This document shows positions 27,032 through 37,000 of a stretch of 64,000 nt of DNA, piece after piece. The translations under genes and the position numbers were made by a program. The notes under the pieces were generated by a model. The model was given only the letters and a program-made list of their open reading frames with translations, searched no databases and was not told where the DNA came from. Within the stretch, counting starts at the first letter, position 1, and each line of letters starts with the position of its first letter. Source of the stretch: Nocardia terrae (GTDB lineage: Bacteria; Actinomycetota; Actinomycetes; Mycobacteriales; Mycobacteriaceae); NCBI RefSeq assembly GCF_009760405.1, contig NZ_WRPP01000001.1, positions 434,001 through 498,000 on the forward strand. The letters are read 5' to 3'.

Positions 27032-27204
27032 GTTGCGGGGCGTCCGCGTAGGTTATGGCAGCGCTGTCTGTCGCCCAGTATTCGGAATTGGCCGATACTG
27101 GGCCGCCCCTGGGCGGATCAGTTCGTGCATCCCTTCCAATCTGTCGCATATGGTCGATATTCTCCCGTTATGTTGTTGAGCCGCAACGGTCTTGGAGGGG
27201 TGTG

Positions 27205-28197
27205 ATGGTAGAACAGCTCGACGCGGACAACGCCAAGGTAGGCATCGGCAAGACCGTCGACAGTATCGGCAAGGCGGCGCGAACCGCTTCATCTCAATTC
27301 GCTGGGCAGATCGGCAATGTCAAAGACGTCGCCAGAGGCAGAGTTGAGAAACTTACCGCGAAAGGGACTGACCCCTACGAAGTGGCCATAGCGGAGTACA
27401 ACGGCGCCTTCACCGCGATGGCCGACCGGGGCCTGTCTCTGTTGCGTCAGCGCGAACGTTCGACGGACCTGATCGAGCTGGTCGAGCAGTTGGTGAACAG
27501 CATCGCCAACACCCCGAAATCATTCGACGCCGACTTCGACGAGATCGAGGTGCATCGGAAACGGTTCCTGCACACGGAGGATTTCGCGCAGCGAGAGCTG
27601 GAAGCGGCGCGGTTGTCGGCTGCCGGTGCTGGCGCTGGGTTCGCGGCGGGCACTGCGGTAGCGGGCCTGGCGCCGTCGGCGGCGATGTGGGTCGCCACGA
27701 CTTTCGGGACGGCTTCGACCGGGACCGCGATCTCGACCCTGTCCGGGGCGGCATCCAGCCAGGCAGCACTGGCGTGGCTCGGTGGCGGCGCGCTGGCGGC
27801 CGGTGGCGGCGGCACTGCGGCAGGCACCGCACTGCTCGCGCTGGCCGGGCCGATCGGCTGGACCATCGCGGGCGCAACCCTGCTCGCGTCGATCGCGCTG
27901 TTCGCGAAGAAGAAGTTCGAGAATCGAGAGGCGAAGCACGAAGCGCTGACCGCGATCAAACGCAACACCACCCTCGTCAAGGGTGTGGATGCGCAGATCG
28001 ATGATCTCCTTCAGCGGACGACCTTGCTCCGGGAAGGGCTGGTGAAGAGTTACGGTGAAGCGCTGGTGCACTTCCGCGCCGATTTCCACACGCTCGCCCC
28101 TGCCGGGCGGTCGACACTCGCTGCGTTGGTGAACAACACGAAGTCGTGCGCGACCATGCTGAGCACGCGCACAGAACAGGTTGCCGATAGTGAGTGA
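27205..28197 (+). CDS. Glycine-rich membrane-associated protein, first of an overlapping pair
   Basis: This 330-residue protein has an N-terminal helical region of about 140 residues. The middle, about 145-255, is dominated by Gly/Ala-rich hydrophobic runs: AAGAGAGFAAGTAVAGL, WVATTFGTASTGTAIS, WLGGGALAAGGGGTAAGTALLAL and IGWTIAGATLLASIALF. A helical, Lys/Glu-rich C-terminus follows. The string TTFGTASTGTAIS with GGGALAAGGGG recurs in bacterial proteins I remember only as uncharacterised. Such runs suit membrane insertion or a pore. ATG 27205 has GGAGGGG four bases upstream. Its TGA overlaps the GTG of the next gene, so the two are coupled. Confidence 0.7.
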   Translation: MVEQLDADNAKVGIGKTVDSIGKAARTASSQFAGQIGNVKDVARGRVEKLTAKGTDPYEVAIAEYNGAFTAMADRGLSLLRQRERSTDLIELVEQLVNSIANTPKSFDADFDEIEVHRKRFLHTEDFAQRELEAARLSAAGAGAGFAAGTAVAGLAPSAAMWVATTFGTASTGTAISTLSGAASSQAALAWLGGGALAAGGGGTAAGTALLALAGPIGWTIAGATLLASIALFAKKKFENREAKHEALTAIKRNTTLVKGVDAQIDDLLQRTTLLREGLVKSYGEALVHFRADFHTLAPAGRSTLAALVNNTKSCATMLSTRTEQVADSE

Positions 28198-29647
28198 CGC
28201 CGAGTTCGTTACCAACATCCAGGAGCAGGCCGTTGCTTCCTGGGTGAGCTACCTCAATCAGCTCCGCGTAGACACCCTTCTGAGCACGCTCAGCCAGCAG
28301 GACAAGCACCTTCGGGATGCGCTCGCCAGCGTTGATGAAGCCGTCAGGAAGATCGACCTTGAGGTGGTCGTGGCCAACCGCGGCGGGCAGCACGGCATGC
28401 ACGGCTTCATCGCCGAGATCGCCGAGGTCGGGATCGGCAACGCACGAAAGCAGATCCACGGCCACGAGGCCGTCTACCAGTGGGTCAACGACAACGGACC
28501 CGTCGACCTGATGCGCGGAAATGTCGAGATCCAGCAGAAGTTCGTCGCAGCGGGTGGCCGCTTCTCGCTGGGCGCGATCGCCGAGCACCTTCAGAAGTAT
28601 CCGGAGTACGTCCGCAATGGTGGGAGGTACCAGATCCCTCGTGATCACTTCGAGGTGATCCAGCAGCTACATGCCTTGTCACCCGAGGAAGCGAGGAAGC
28701 TGCTGTCCCGCAGCGGCGACGGACCTTCCCTCAAAGACTGGCAGCGGGTCCAGGTGTTCTTCCGAGGCGGATCGGTCGCGTTCGAATCGCTCGAACCCTC
28801 GGCGCTCGAGTACAACGAGGTACAGCGCGGTGTCTACGCCTCGACCATGGCGGTGGAAAAGGCTTCGCTCCGCGCCACGGACCGGTCCCTGCGCGACGAC
28901 GCCCACCAGCACAGCGGACCGACGCTGCGAGAAGGAGGCACGGCCGCACTCACGGCCGCCGCGAGCGCGGGCGGGACAGCGTTCGTATTGGCCGTGGTCG
29001 CCAAGCGTCGGGAAGGCAAGCGGCTCAATGAGTTTAGCGGGCGTGACTGGATCGACATCGCGGGTGAGACCGGCTCAGGTTTCGGCAAGGGCGGCGTCCG
29101 AGGGCTGAGCATCTACGCGCTCACGAATTTCACCGCGACCTCCGCAGCCGTCGCCAGCTCTGTCATCACCACATCCTTCAGTATCGCCGAGCAAGCGAAC
29201 AAGCTCCGCCGCAACGAAATCGACGAACTCGAGTTCATCGATACCTCCGAGCTCATCGCCTTGGAGGCAGCAGTACGCGCGCTGTCCGCTGTCGTCGGCC
29301 AAGCGACCATCCCCATTCCCATTCTCGGCGCCGTCCTCGGCACCACGGTCGGCACTGTGATGTACAAGGCAGTCGCATCGTCGTTGACGAAACGAGAGGC
29401 TGCGCTGATCGAGCATTACCTCGACGAGCAGCGCACACTCGACGAGCAACTCGCCATCGAATACACGGCGATACTGGACAAGCTGGACCAAAGCATGTCG
29501 AACTACCTCGGACTGCTGGAACGAGCCTTTTCACCCGACATGCAGGTTGCGCTCGTCGGATCGATCGAGCTAGCGGTGGAACTCGGCGTGGCTTCGAACG
29601 AGATCCTAGATTCCGATGAGAAGGTCGACGCCTACTTCATCGAATAG
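28190..29647 (+). CDS. Unknown 485-residue partner of the glycine-rich membrane protein
   Basis: GTG 28190 lies within the end of the upstream gene (8-bp overlap). The N-terminal half is soluble and helical, with MRGNVEIQQKFVAAGGRFSLGAIAEHLQKYPEYVRNGGRYQIPRDHF. Hydrophobic segments follow (TAALTAAASAGGTAFVLAVVA; LTNFTATSAAVASSVITTSFSIA; IPIPILGAVLGTTVGTVMYKAVASSL), then an acidic C-terminus. There is no recognised catalytic motif. The tight coupling to a membrane-inserting protein inside a defence-type island suggests that the two form one complex, possibly an effector and its trigger or immunity protein. This is an inference. Confidence 0.7.
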   Translation: MSDAEFVTNIQEQAVASWVSYLNQLRVDTLLSTLSQQDKHLRDALASVDEAVRKIDLEVVVANRGGQHGMHGFIAEIAEVGIGNARKQIHGHEAVYQWVNDNGPVDLMRGNVEIQQKFVAAGGRFSLGAIAEHLQKYPEYVRNGGRYQIPRDHFEVIQQLHALSPEEARKLLSRSGDGPSLKDWQRVQVFFRGGSVAFESLEPSALEYNEVQRGVYASTMAVEKASLRATDRSLRDDAHQHSGPTLREGGTAALTAAASAGGTAFVLAVVAKRREGKRLNEFSGRDWIDIAGETGSGFGKGGVRGLSIYALTNFTATSAAVASSVITTSFSIAEQANKLRRNEIDELEFIDTSELIALEAAVRALSAVVGQATIPIPILGAVLGTTVGTVMYKAVASSLTKREAALIEHYLDEQRTLDEQLAIEYTAILDKLDQSMSNYLGLLERAFSPDMQVALVGSIELAVELGVASNEILDSDEKVDAYFIE

Positions 29648-29835
29648 GGAGAGAGGCCACAACCGACGTGGCAACCTACGGCGGCGGAGTAAGTCATCGA
29701 ACGCCCCACCTTCGCGATCCTCCGGTCAGACGTCGGATCGACACTGCCAGTTGACCTTCCGATGCCGGTTCGATCAGCGATCAGCAAGAGCGAGCGTTCG
29801 TCGTTGCCACCGAGCGATGTGCAACTCTTGTCTAC

Positions 29836-30939
29836 ATGCCTGCGACAGTTCGATATCGCTCAGATGACAACACATGGTATTTCGGCGGTGAACTGCGACT
29901 ACTTGATGACGCTGGTGCTCTTGTGATCAAGCGCAGCGACCTCGCCGTGACGACCGCCACAGACCTCGCCCGTGCTCTCCGTCAGGCAGAATACAACGAC
30001 CCGGAGTCTGACCATGTCCTCATCGATCTCGCTCCCGAAGAAGAGTACTCACCGGGGCAGGGGCTCGTCGATCCGATCTCATTTGTCCTACTCGATGACG
30101 GCAACCTTGCAATCCGTTTCTACTTCACCAGTAATGACTGCATCGACGACCAAAGCCAGCTTCACACGATGTTCAAGCGCCTCGCCGGACCCTTGCTCGG
30201 ACGGGTCAGAGCTCGACTGGTCACCGTCGAAGTTGACGACTACAGCTCCACAGAGCCGTACTCCCACACAGCTGTAGTAAGCATCCCCGTACGCAGCAAA
30301 ACCCTTGAGCAGCTTTATGAAACCGCGGCCAGCCTCGTCGCGCTGTTCGAGGCCGCCGCAACTGGAAACCTGACTCGCGAAACCGTCGTGGATCTGGTCC
30401 TCGGCGGACGTGCAGACCTCCTCATCGGCCTTCCGGAAGGGCCCTGGCTGGACGTGAAATCTCAACACTACGACCTCACGCTAGACCGAGGGAAGATCTC
30501 CTTAGCCGAGGCTGTGAGCCGGTTCTGCAATGCGGAAGAAGGAGGCATCGTAGTAGTCGGAATGGACACAAAACGCATCCCTGGTGGCGAACTCATTAAG
30601 TCTGTCAGACCTGTCCCTCTCGATACTGCAACGGCTCGGCGCTACCGCCAGGCTATCGAGAACCGCATCTTTCCGTTCCCCGCGGCCCTGAAAATTCAGA
30701 CTGTCGAAACCAGTTCGGGCCACGGACTCGTCGTCGTCTCGGTTCCTCCCCAAGATGAGGAACTGAAACCCTTTCTTGTACATGGAGCCATCGTCGGCGG
30801 ACGGGTTGAAGGTGCATACATCAGCATCCTGCGACGCAGCGGGGAAGATTCGATCCCCATCACGGCGCAACAAATCCACAGCACCCTCGCCGCAGGGCGT
30901 GCGCTCCTGCGCCGCGGCGAGATACCACCGGTCATTTAG
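29836..30939 (+). CDS. AlbA_2/Schlafen-type ATP-binding domain protein
   Basis: This 367-residue protein has an N-terminal beta-rich region (NTWYFGGELRLLDDAGALVIKRSD) and a central AlbA_2-like domain at about 195-300. The domain pattern is LPEGPWLDVKSQHYDLTLDRGKISLAEAVSRFCNAEEGGIVVVGMD. That E-x-(L/F)-D-x-K followed by an F-x-N-x2-GG-x-(V/L)-x2-G string is the AlbA_2 signature found in Schlafen-like and transcription-related proteins, several of them defence-associated. ATG 29836 follows a non-coding gap of about 190 bases after the membrane pair. Its role is unknown. Confidence 0.65.
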   Translation: MPATVRYRSDDNTWYFGGELRLLDDAGALVIKRSDLAVTTATDLARALRQAEYNDPESDHVLIDLAPEEEYSPGQGLVDPISFVLLDDGNLAIRFYFTSNDCIDDQSQLHTMFKRLAGPLLGRVRARLVTVEVDDYSSTEPYSHTAVVSIPVRSKTLEQLYETAASLVALFEAAATGNLTRETVVDLVLGGRADLLIGLPEGPWLDVKSQHYDLTLDRGKISLAEAVSRFCNAEEGGIVVVGMDTKRIPGGELIKSVRPVPLDTATARRYRQAIENRIFPFPAALKIQTVETSSGHGLVVVSVPPQDEELKPFLVHGAIVGGRVEGAYISILRRSGEDSIPITAQQIHSTLAAGRALLRRGEIPPVI

Positions 30940-31136
30940 TGAATAGTTCGCGGTTGAATGAGCACAATCGTCAGGTCCTTGCCTCGGCACGCACGCTGCA
31001 GTGGGGGCTCCTTATGACATCGACTCGCTCATCGGCTATTTAGCGGCGCACTCAACTCCGCCGGAGCGGGCCAGTACCTGTCATCCCCGACCGATAGCAT
31101 CTCGCCGACCGTGGAGTAACTGCAACGACGAGGATC

Positions 31137-32132
31137 ATGATGCGCAGTAGCGACTTTCGGCTCGAGGCGGATTTCAACGGACACCAACTGGACGACGGTG
31201 TGCTCACCTGCGTATCCCGAAACGGTACGGAGGACCGGTGGTTCATCGACCTTCCTACCGTGATGTGGATCCTGGACCGCGTTGCCGCAGGCGATGTTGA
31301 CGCACGGATGGTGCAGAACCGTTTGCGGGACGCGACACGATGGTCGAGTGAATGCTGCGAGGCATGTGATCTCGCCGCACCACACTACAAGGAGATTCGC
31401 CGCCGACATGCAGATGCCATAGCGCGGTGGAATCGAGAGCAACCCAATGACGCCGACGGCGGATTCCTCGTTAACAACGGCAAGATCCACCGGCATGGGT
31501 GCCGCCGATCGCCTATACCGAGGCCGCCACGGCTGCCCGACAACCTGCACGACGTCGCCCTCCTCTACGACGCATTAGGCCGGGACCCCGGGCGTGTAGT
31601 CGCCGAGCTTGTCCACCGTGCCTCGCGAAAGGTTCGCAGTGCGAGCAAGATTGAATTGCTGACGATGATCTCGCGAGATGGTCGAGAACGCGTGGAGGCG
31701 AAGACATGCAGAGTGTGCAAGCCCGTTCTCCCTGATCTTGATCCGTCGTCGGAGTTACTCCGGCCGATCTGCTGGACATGGCCTGCAGATACAGCATCGC
31801 TCACACAGCTGCAGCGGACGGCGTCTCCACTGTCGATCATCGATCCAGCGATCCTGCCTGATCAACGTGTTAGCTTCGCGATGCTTGAGAAGTGGCAGAG
31901 CGGCCGATGCGCGATCTGCGGCGACAGTCCCACCCGCCGCGGACTCGTCCGTGACCACGACCACCGAACCGGACTGATCCGCGGACTGCTGTGCTACTCG
32001 TGTAACACTACCGAAGGACGCTCGACCTCAGCGCTTTTCGCCAACTACCGAGACCGCTCGCCCGCCCAGATTCTGGCGATAGAGGTGGTCTACCTCCCGC
32101 TGGATGCCATCAGCGCCATTCGGACGGCGTAG
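31137..32132 (+). CDS. Endonuclease-VII-like HNH/treble-clef nuclease
   Basis: This 331-residue protein has a C-terminal module MLEKWQSGRCAICGDSPTRRGLVRDHDHRTGLIRGLLCYSCNTTEG. This is the recombination endonuclease VII pattern: a C-x2-C knuckle, the DHDHxTG-x-IRGLLC core and a second C-x2-C. Two more CxxC pairs (CCEACD and CRVCKP) lie in the N-terminal and middle parts and probably bind zinc. GAGGAT precedes the ATG pair at 31137/31140. T4 endonuclease VII resolves branched DNA, and actinobacterial relatives are common in phages and islands. Whether it serves the element or defends the host is not evident. Confidence 0.8.
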   Translation: MMRSSDFRLEADFNGHQLDDGVLTCVSRNGTEDRWFIDLPTVMWILDRVAAGDVDARMVQNRLRDATRWSSECCEACDLAAPHYKEIRRRHADAIARWNREQPNDADGGFLVNNGKIHRHGCRRSPIPRPPRLPDNLHDVALLYDALGRDPGRVVAELVHRASRKVRSASKIELLTMISRDGRERVEAKTCRVCKPVLPDLDPSSELLRPICWTWPADTASLTQLQRTASPLSIIDPAILPDQRVSFAMLEKWQSGRCAICGDSPTRRGLVRDHDHRTGLIRGLLCYSCNTTEGRSTSALFANYRDRSPAQILAIEVVYLPLDAISAIRTA

Positions 32133-32868
32133 TACTCGCGCATCTGTGTGGATCACAGCCGGACGGGTCTGCGCCTCAAGCATTCTCCTGCTGTAGTAGC
32201 TTCGGCCTCATTGGCTGACCGGTGGGCTCACTCGCGCCTGAAGACCCTGCTCCAACCGACCTAAGGGCGGGCCGGACCGCCCGACGGCGAGCAGCTCGCC
32301 CACGACGACGGCGGCATTCAGGGCGCGCAGCTCTCCGCAGCCCACCGACTTGGTGATGCTGCGCATCATGTCGTCCCACACAATATGACTGCGGCGCAAC
32401 GGGTTTCGCTCGGTGGCAACGATGTCAACGATTATCGCGTGCAATGCGTCATCGCCGATCACCCGACCCGTGCCGACCACCGTGCCGTCTATCAGCGCAA
32501 CTACGCCGAATAGTGAACTTATTCAATGCTGCAAGGCATTTCGGCCTTGCAGGATGCGTTCATGCAACCGAATCGTGTAGGTTCAGGTATCCTGCAACGT
32601 CACGATCCGATCCTCCATGACCAGCCCAGGCGGCGACATTGTGGGATTACCCTATTGGTCGCCGCGTCCCAATTGGCGGGATTGTGGCCGCAGTTTGGTG
32701 TGGTGGCAGCGATTATCAACAGAGCGCGATCTACCATCGTGCACCATCCTTTCATCTCGATATCCTCGACAACGGCGCTGAATCGATCATCTACCGCTCG
32801 GCAGGTGCGCACGCTGAATCGGTAATCACGTTGTTCCAGTTCGGATCTCGTGGCACCGAGCTGGATGG
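32133..32868. other. Region without a supported gene (736 bases)
   Basis: Short reading frames exist on both strands, the longest being 90 codons on the minus strand at 32208-32480. None has a clear ribosome-binding site, recognisable motif or convincing composition. It may be decayed coding sequence between the endonuclease and the next minus-strand gene. Confidence 0.5.
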
Positions 32869-33654
32869 TCAGATGCCGTTCTGCTGAAGGTTGTTCAGTA
32901 CCTTGCCGACCGCGTCGCAGAGATCTTGCATCGTGGGTACGAGCAAACCGAGCTCGCCCGCGTCGTTGATCTCGATAGCTGTCTCGAGGCCGGCCTTCAC
33001 GGAGAACTGAATCGTTTGGACAGGTGCTTGCGCCTCCGGTCGGACTCTGAGATGACCTGTGGCAACGATGGTTCCGACTGTCATCTCGGCTCCGATGTTG
33101 GGCCGAGCCTCGAGCACTTCGACGTTGTCGCTCACCCCTAACTCGAGCCTCATGGAAGCATAATCCACGACGATCAATGACCGATGTTTGTCGATGTTGA
33201 CAAGCCGTCGCAAGATGTGGAGCGGATGCTTCTGGGGGTCGGCTGTACGGTACGGCTGGGCATCACCGACCACCTGTCGAATGGCTGGAATGAACCGCTT
33301 GCGCTTGTTCTCGAACTGACTGCATTGATCCTCGATGGGGAACTGAATGTCCTTGTCGGGCAAGCTAGGTCGCGTGGCCTTCACGTGATTGAAGACGGCA
33401 TGATCGAGTGCTGCCCGCAGATTGGTCAGTATGTCGCCGACGATGAGAGGCCACGAGTCGGGGACGTCGTAGGCTGTCGCGACACGGACCTCGAACGGGA
33501 TGCTGGAGGCGTCCGGATTGTTATCCGGCAGGTGACCTCTGAAGGTGTAAGGGCTGGTGCGGTGGAACTCTGCGACCGCCCGTTCCAGCTCGTCGAGATG
33601 CTGACGGGCACGAGCGAGTTTGTTTTGCGCCCCGACGATTCCATTGGACGTCAT
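32869..33654 (-). CDS. Conserved-looking hypothetical protein
   Basis: This 261-residue soluble protein begins MTSNGIVGAQNKLARARQHLDELERAVAEFH, a probable coiled-coil helix. The middle reads PLIVGDILTNLRAALDHAVFNHVKA, a G-D-x-L-x-NLR-x-ALDH pattern that I associate with widespread uncharacterised bacterial proteins, and later HILRRLVNIDKHRSL. The ALDH and NIDKHR histidines and charged residues recall HEPN-like helical proteins, but this is not certain. No linked partner gene is visible; the relaxase gene downstream ends at 34,067. Confidence 0.6.
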   Translation of the reverse strand: MTSNGIVGAQNKLARARQHLDELERAVAEFHRTSPYTFRGHLPDNNPDASSIPFEVRVATAYDVPDSWPLIVGDILTNLRAALDHAVFNHVKATRPSLPDKDIQFPIEDQCSQFENKRKRFIPAIRQVVGDAQPYRTADPQKHPLHILRRLVNIDKHRSLIVVDYASMRLELGVSDNVEVLEARPNIGAEMTVGTIVATGHLRVRPEAQAPVQTIQFSVKAGLETAIEINDAGELGLLVPTMQDLCDAVGKVLNNLQQNGI

Positions 33655-34066
33655 TGATGATCCTAATTTGGTGCGAAGATTCTACGGCGGGGAACAGTGG
33701 CCCCGAACCCGCTGAGCGCTGTGGCTGATGAAAACGGGTTCATCCATATGAGGTGGCCTTTCGGCCCGTGAACTTGCCGATGTGTTGCTGGATCTCCCAG
33801 TCTATTAGGCGTTAGCCGTTCCCGCTTTCCGACATGGTTTCGTCGTGGTCACATCTGGGCTGTGGCGGACGACTTGCCCAGCGGACGACCAACTGGTCAA
33901 GTGACCTTCCGGTGTGCCTTGGGAGAGATCGCGCGGCAATCCGGACAGCCTCGTCGGTGTCGCGAGATGCTGGTGATTCGCGGACTCTTGGGGACAGTCG
34001 TGCGGCCTCGCCGCTCGTGGGGTATATCCATGAGTAGGGAATGCAATTCGGTAGCTGCGATCAGAT
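33655..34066. other. Region without a supported gene (412 bases)
   Basis: I find no supported gene between the hypothetical protein's start and the relaxase stop. Short frames here mostly overlap the relaxase end and have biased composition. Confidence 0.5.
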
Positions 34067-37000
34067 TTACACCTCGGCCCCGAGATCGTGCTCGGGGGCC
34101 GCGGCTGCTTCGAGGCCGTGCGAGCTACGACCGGCTTCATTTTCGGTGGGCTGGACGGCGCGTTGGTCGCGTAGGCGCTGTTCGGTGGCGGCACGCACGG
34201 GCGAGAGGTTTCGGCGGCGGTCGCGTTCGGCCAGTGCCTCATCCAGTTTCGTGGTGGTTGTGGTGCGAGCTTTGGCTTGCCGGGCCCGGAGGTCGGCGGC
34301 GCGGGTATCGGTGTGACGCGCGGCGGCGAGTTCAGCGCGTTTGCCGGTGGTGTTGCTGTCCCGGTCGAGAATCGCCTGCCAGCGATGGGGTGCCGCTCCG
34401 GCGGAAAGAGCTTCGGCGCAGGCGTGTTCGGCGCGGCGCCGGGCTTGCTTGGCCTGCGAATGTAGAGCGGCTCGGACGTGCTGGGTGCTGTCGCGTTCCG
34501 CTGCCGCCTCGCGTCGATTGCCGATGCGGTAAAAGGGCAGCGCGTCGAGGTTGCGCTGAGATTCGCTGAAAGCTGTTGTCACGGTGGCGAGTTCCACATC
34601 GGCGGTATCGGCCGCGGCTTGCGCGGTCAGGGCTGCGCGCACGAGATCGGCCTGCATATGTAGTTGGGCGTGCTCGGCTTCGACGGCTGCCAGTGCTTCG
34701 CCGTGTGTGGTGGCCCGTACGGGGTCGGGCCGGTTGAGGGTGGCGCGCAGGGCGCGGATGCGGGCGTTGAGGTCGCGGCCGTCCAGGGCGCGCAGTGGGT
34801 TGGCGTGTAGTTCGGTGGCGAGTTCGAGGTCTTCGAGTGCACGGAGTTGTTCGCGCAGTTGGATGGCGTGGGCGGCCAGGTCGTGGTCGATGCCGGGATG
34901 TATGGGCGGCAGCGGTGTCGGTTCGGTGCGCAAGACTCGTGTGCGGGCGTGCTGATGTTGGTCGAGAACGGTTTGCCCGCGGGCGGCCAGCACGCTCGCC
35001 GCTGCGGTCGTGCGAGTCAGGGGCGGTTGGCTGATTTCGGTGATTTCGGTGATGAACTCGCGTGCGTCGAGGTCGGCGGTGTGCGAGGCGGCGACCACGT
35101 CGAGTAGATGCTCGTAGTCGGGTCCGTCTTCGACGTGGCGGTGCAGCCCGGCCGGGAGGTGTTGGGCGAGTTCGTGGCGTGCCCAGTCGCGGCCCAGGGC
35201 GTGGGCTGTGTGTTCGTAGTCGGCGCGGATCCGTTCCAGACGCGCGGGCAGTTCCGCCTCGTCGGGGACGGCGAAGGTGTCGGCGAACTTGTTGACCGCA
35301 GCGATCCGGCCGACTGCCTGGTCGGGTTCGTCAAGTTCGGTCAGGCGGGTGTAGAGGTCGCTGGTGTAGTCGGCGAGCTCGGCATCGATGCCCGCGAACC
35401 GCGGCGGCACCGACGCCAACTTCGGGGCGGGCAGATCCCGCACCGCGAGGAACTTCCCCTCGGCACCGGTGGCGAGTAGCGCGAGCTGGCGGGCGATATG
35501 CCGGTCGGCGCGCGACCGTAGGACCGCGGCGGGATCGTCAGTGGCCTCGATCGGATCAGCGGTGACCCGCCATCGGTCGGTGGCCGCCAACCCGACCAGA
35601 GTCGTCAGATCCACGCCGGATTGCTCGGCGCGATCGAGGGTTTCGACCAGAGTCTCGTAGTGCGGCGACACCATGACCTGCTGATACAAGCTGGCGGGCA
35701 GAGCGTGCTCTAGCAGGGTGTCGATGCGGTTGTGCACGAGCAGGCTGCGGGCGTGGTCGTAGATCTCGCGCAACCGCTGCGGATCGTCGGCGGCCGCCAG
35801 TTCCTGGCGCAGGACCTCGGTGGCGGTGATGTTGTCGTCCTCGCGCGCGAGCTCGCGACACCACACCTCATACTCCGAGCATGGCTCGGCAGGGGTGCGG
35901 TCGAGTGCGGGGTTGGGCAGGGTGTCGGTGGCCAGAAAGATGCCGTTGTAGTCGCTGCCGCGAGTGAGCCCGACGTACGCCAAAGAACGACCCAACGTAG
36001 CTCCCATGAGCAGATACGCGCGTTGGACCGTCATGCCTTGGGCCCGGTGAACTGTACTGGCATAACCCAACTCGGTGTTGTCGGTGACGTAGCGGGCGGG
36101 CAATACAATGTGCCCGCGGTGGGTGATCCCAGCAAGGGTGAGGGAGCCGTCTGTGTGGACTTTCCGTATCCGCCATTGCTCGCCGTTGTCGATCGGATCT
36201 CCGGCCCGGTGCCCGCCGGTGATGCGGATCCGGTTGGTGTTGCGGCGCGTCACGACGATGTCTCCGACGTAGGCGGTGTGCGCGTCAGCCAGTGCTGCGC
36301 CCGGCCCATTCGTGGCGACGTGTCCGGCCAGGGCATGGGCGGCTTGGGCCGCCCCGTTGAGCGAATGGACGTCGTCGAGGGTGGCGGCCATCATCAGACT
36401 CGACACTCCGGCGTCGAGGTCGGCCAGGTACGCGGTGAGGATCTGTTCGCGCAGTTCGTCGACCATCCCGGACACGATCCGGCCCGCGGAGTCGTAGAAC
36501 TGCCAGGCTGCGGGAGCGTCGCCGTCGCGTACTCGCAGCGACGCGTCGGCTTCGTCTGGATCCGCGAATCGAACAACGGTATCGAGCGCGGGAGCGTGGG
36601 TGTCGTTGGCGACCAGGCGCAAGCATCCTCCGGCCTCCGCGGCGGAGAGTTGTGCAGGGTCGCCGATCCATCGCACTACCGCTCCGTGTGCGTCGGCGAG
36701 GGTTTGGAGTTCGGCGAGGGCGGCGGTAGCGGCCATGCCTGCTTCGTCGACCAGCAGCATTGTGCCGTGCTCGATACCGGGGTCTCCTGTCTTGCGGGCG
36801 CGGGTGAGCAGGGAGTCGATCGTGCGCGCGGGGACACCGATGTCGTCACCGAGTACTCGTGCGGAGGATTTCTGTGGCGCCAGCGCCAGTACCGGCCTGC
36901 CGTCGTTGATCCAGGCGCGGGCGACCGCGCGCATGGCGGTGGTTTTGCCGGTGCCGGCGGGGCCGATCGCGACTGCCAACCGCGTCCCGGCCGTGCACAG

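Noticed and set aside
32208..32480. 90-codon minus-strand frame in the 736-base gap
   Set aside because: No ribosome-binding site, no motif, and doubtful composition. It could be a gene remnant, but the support is too weak.
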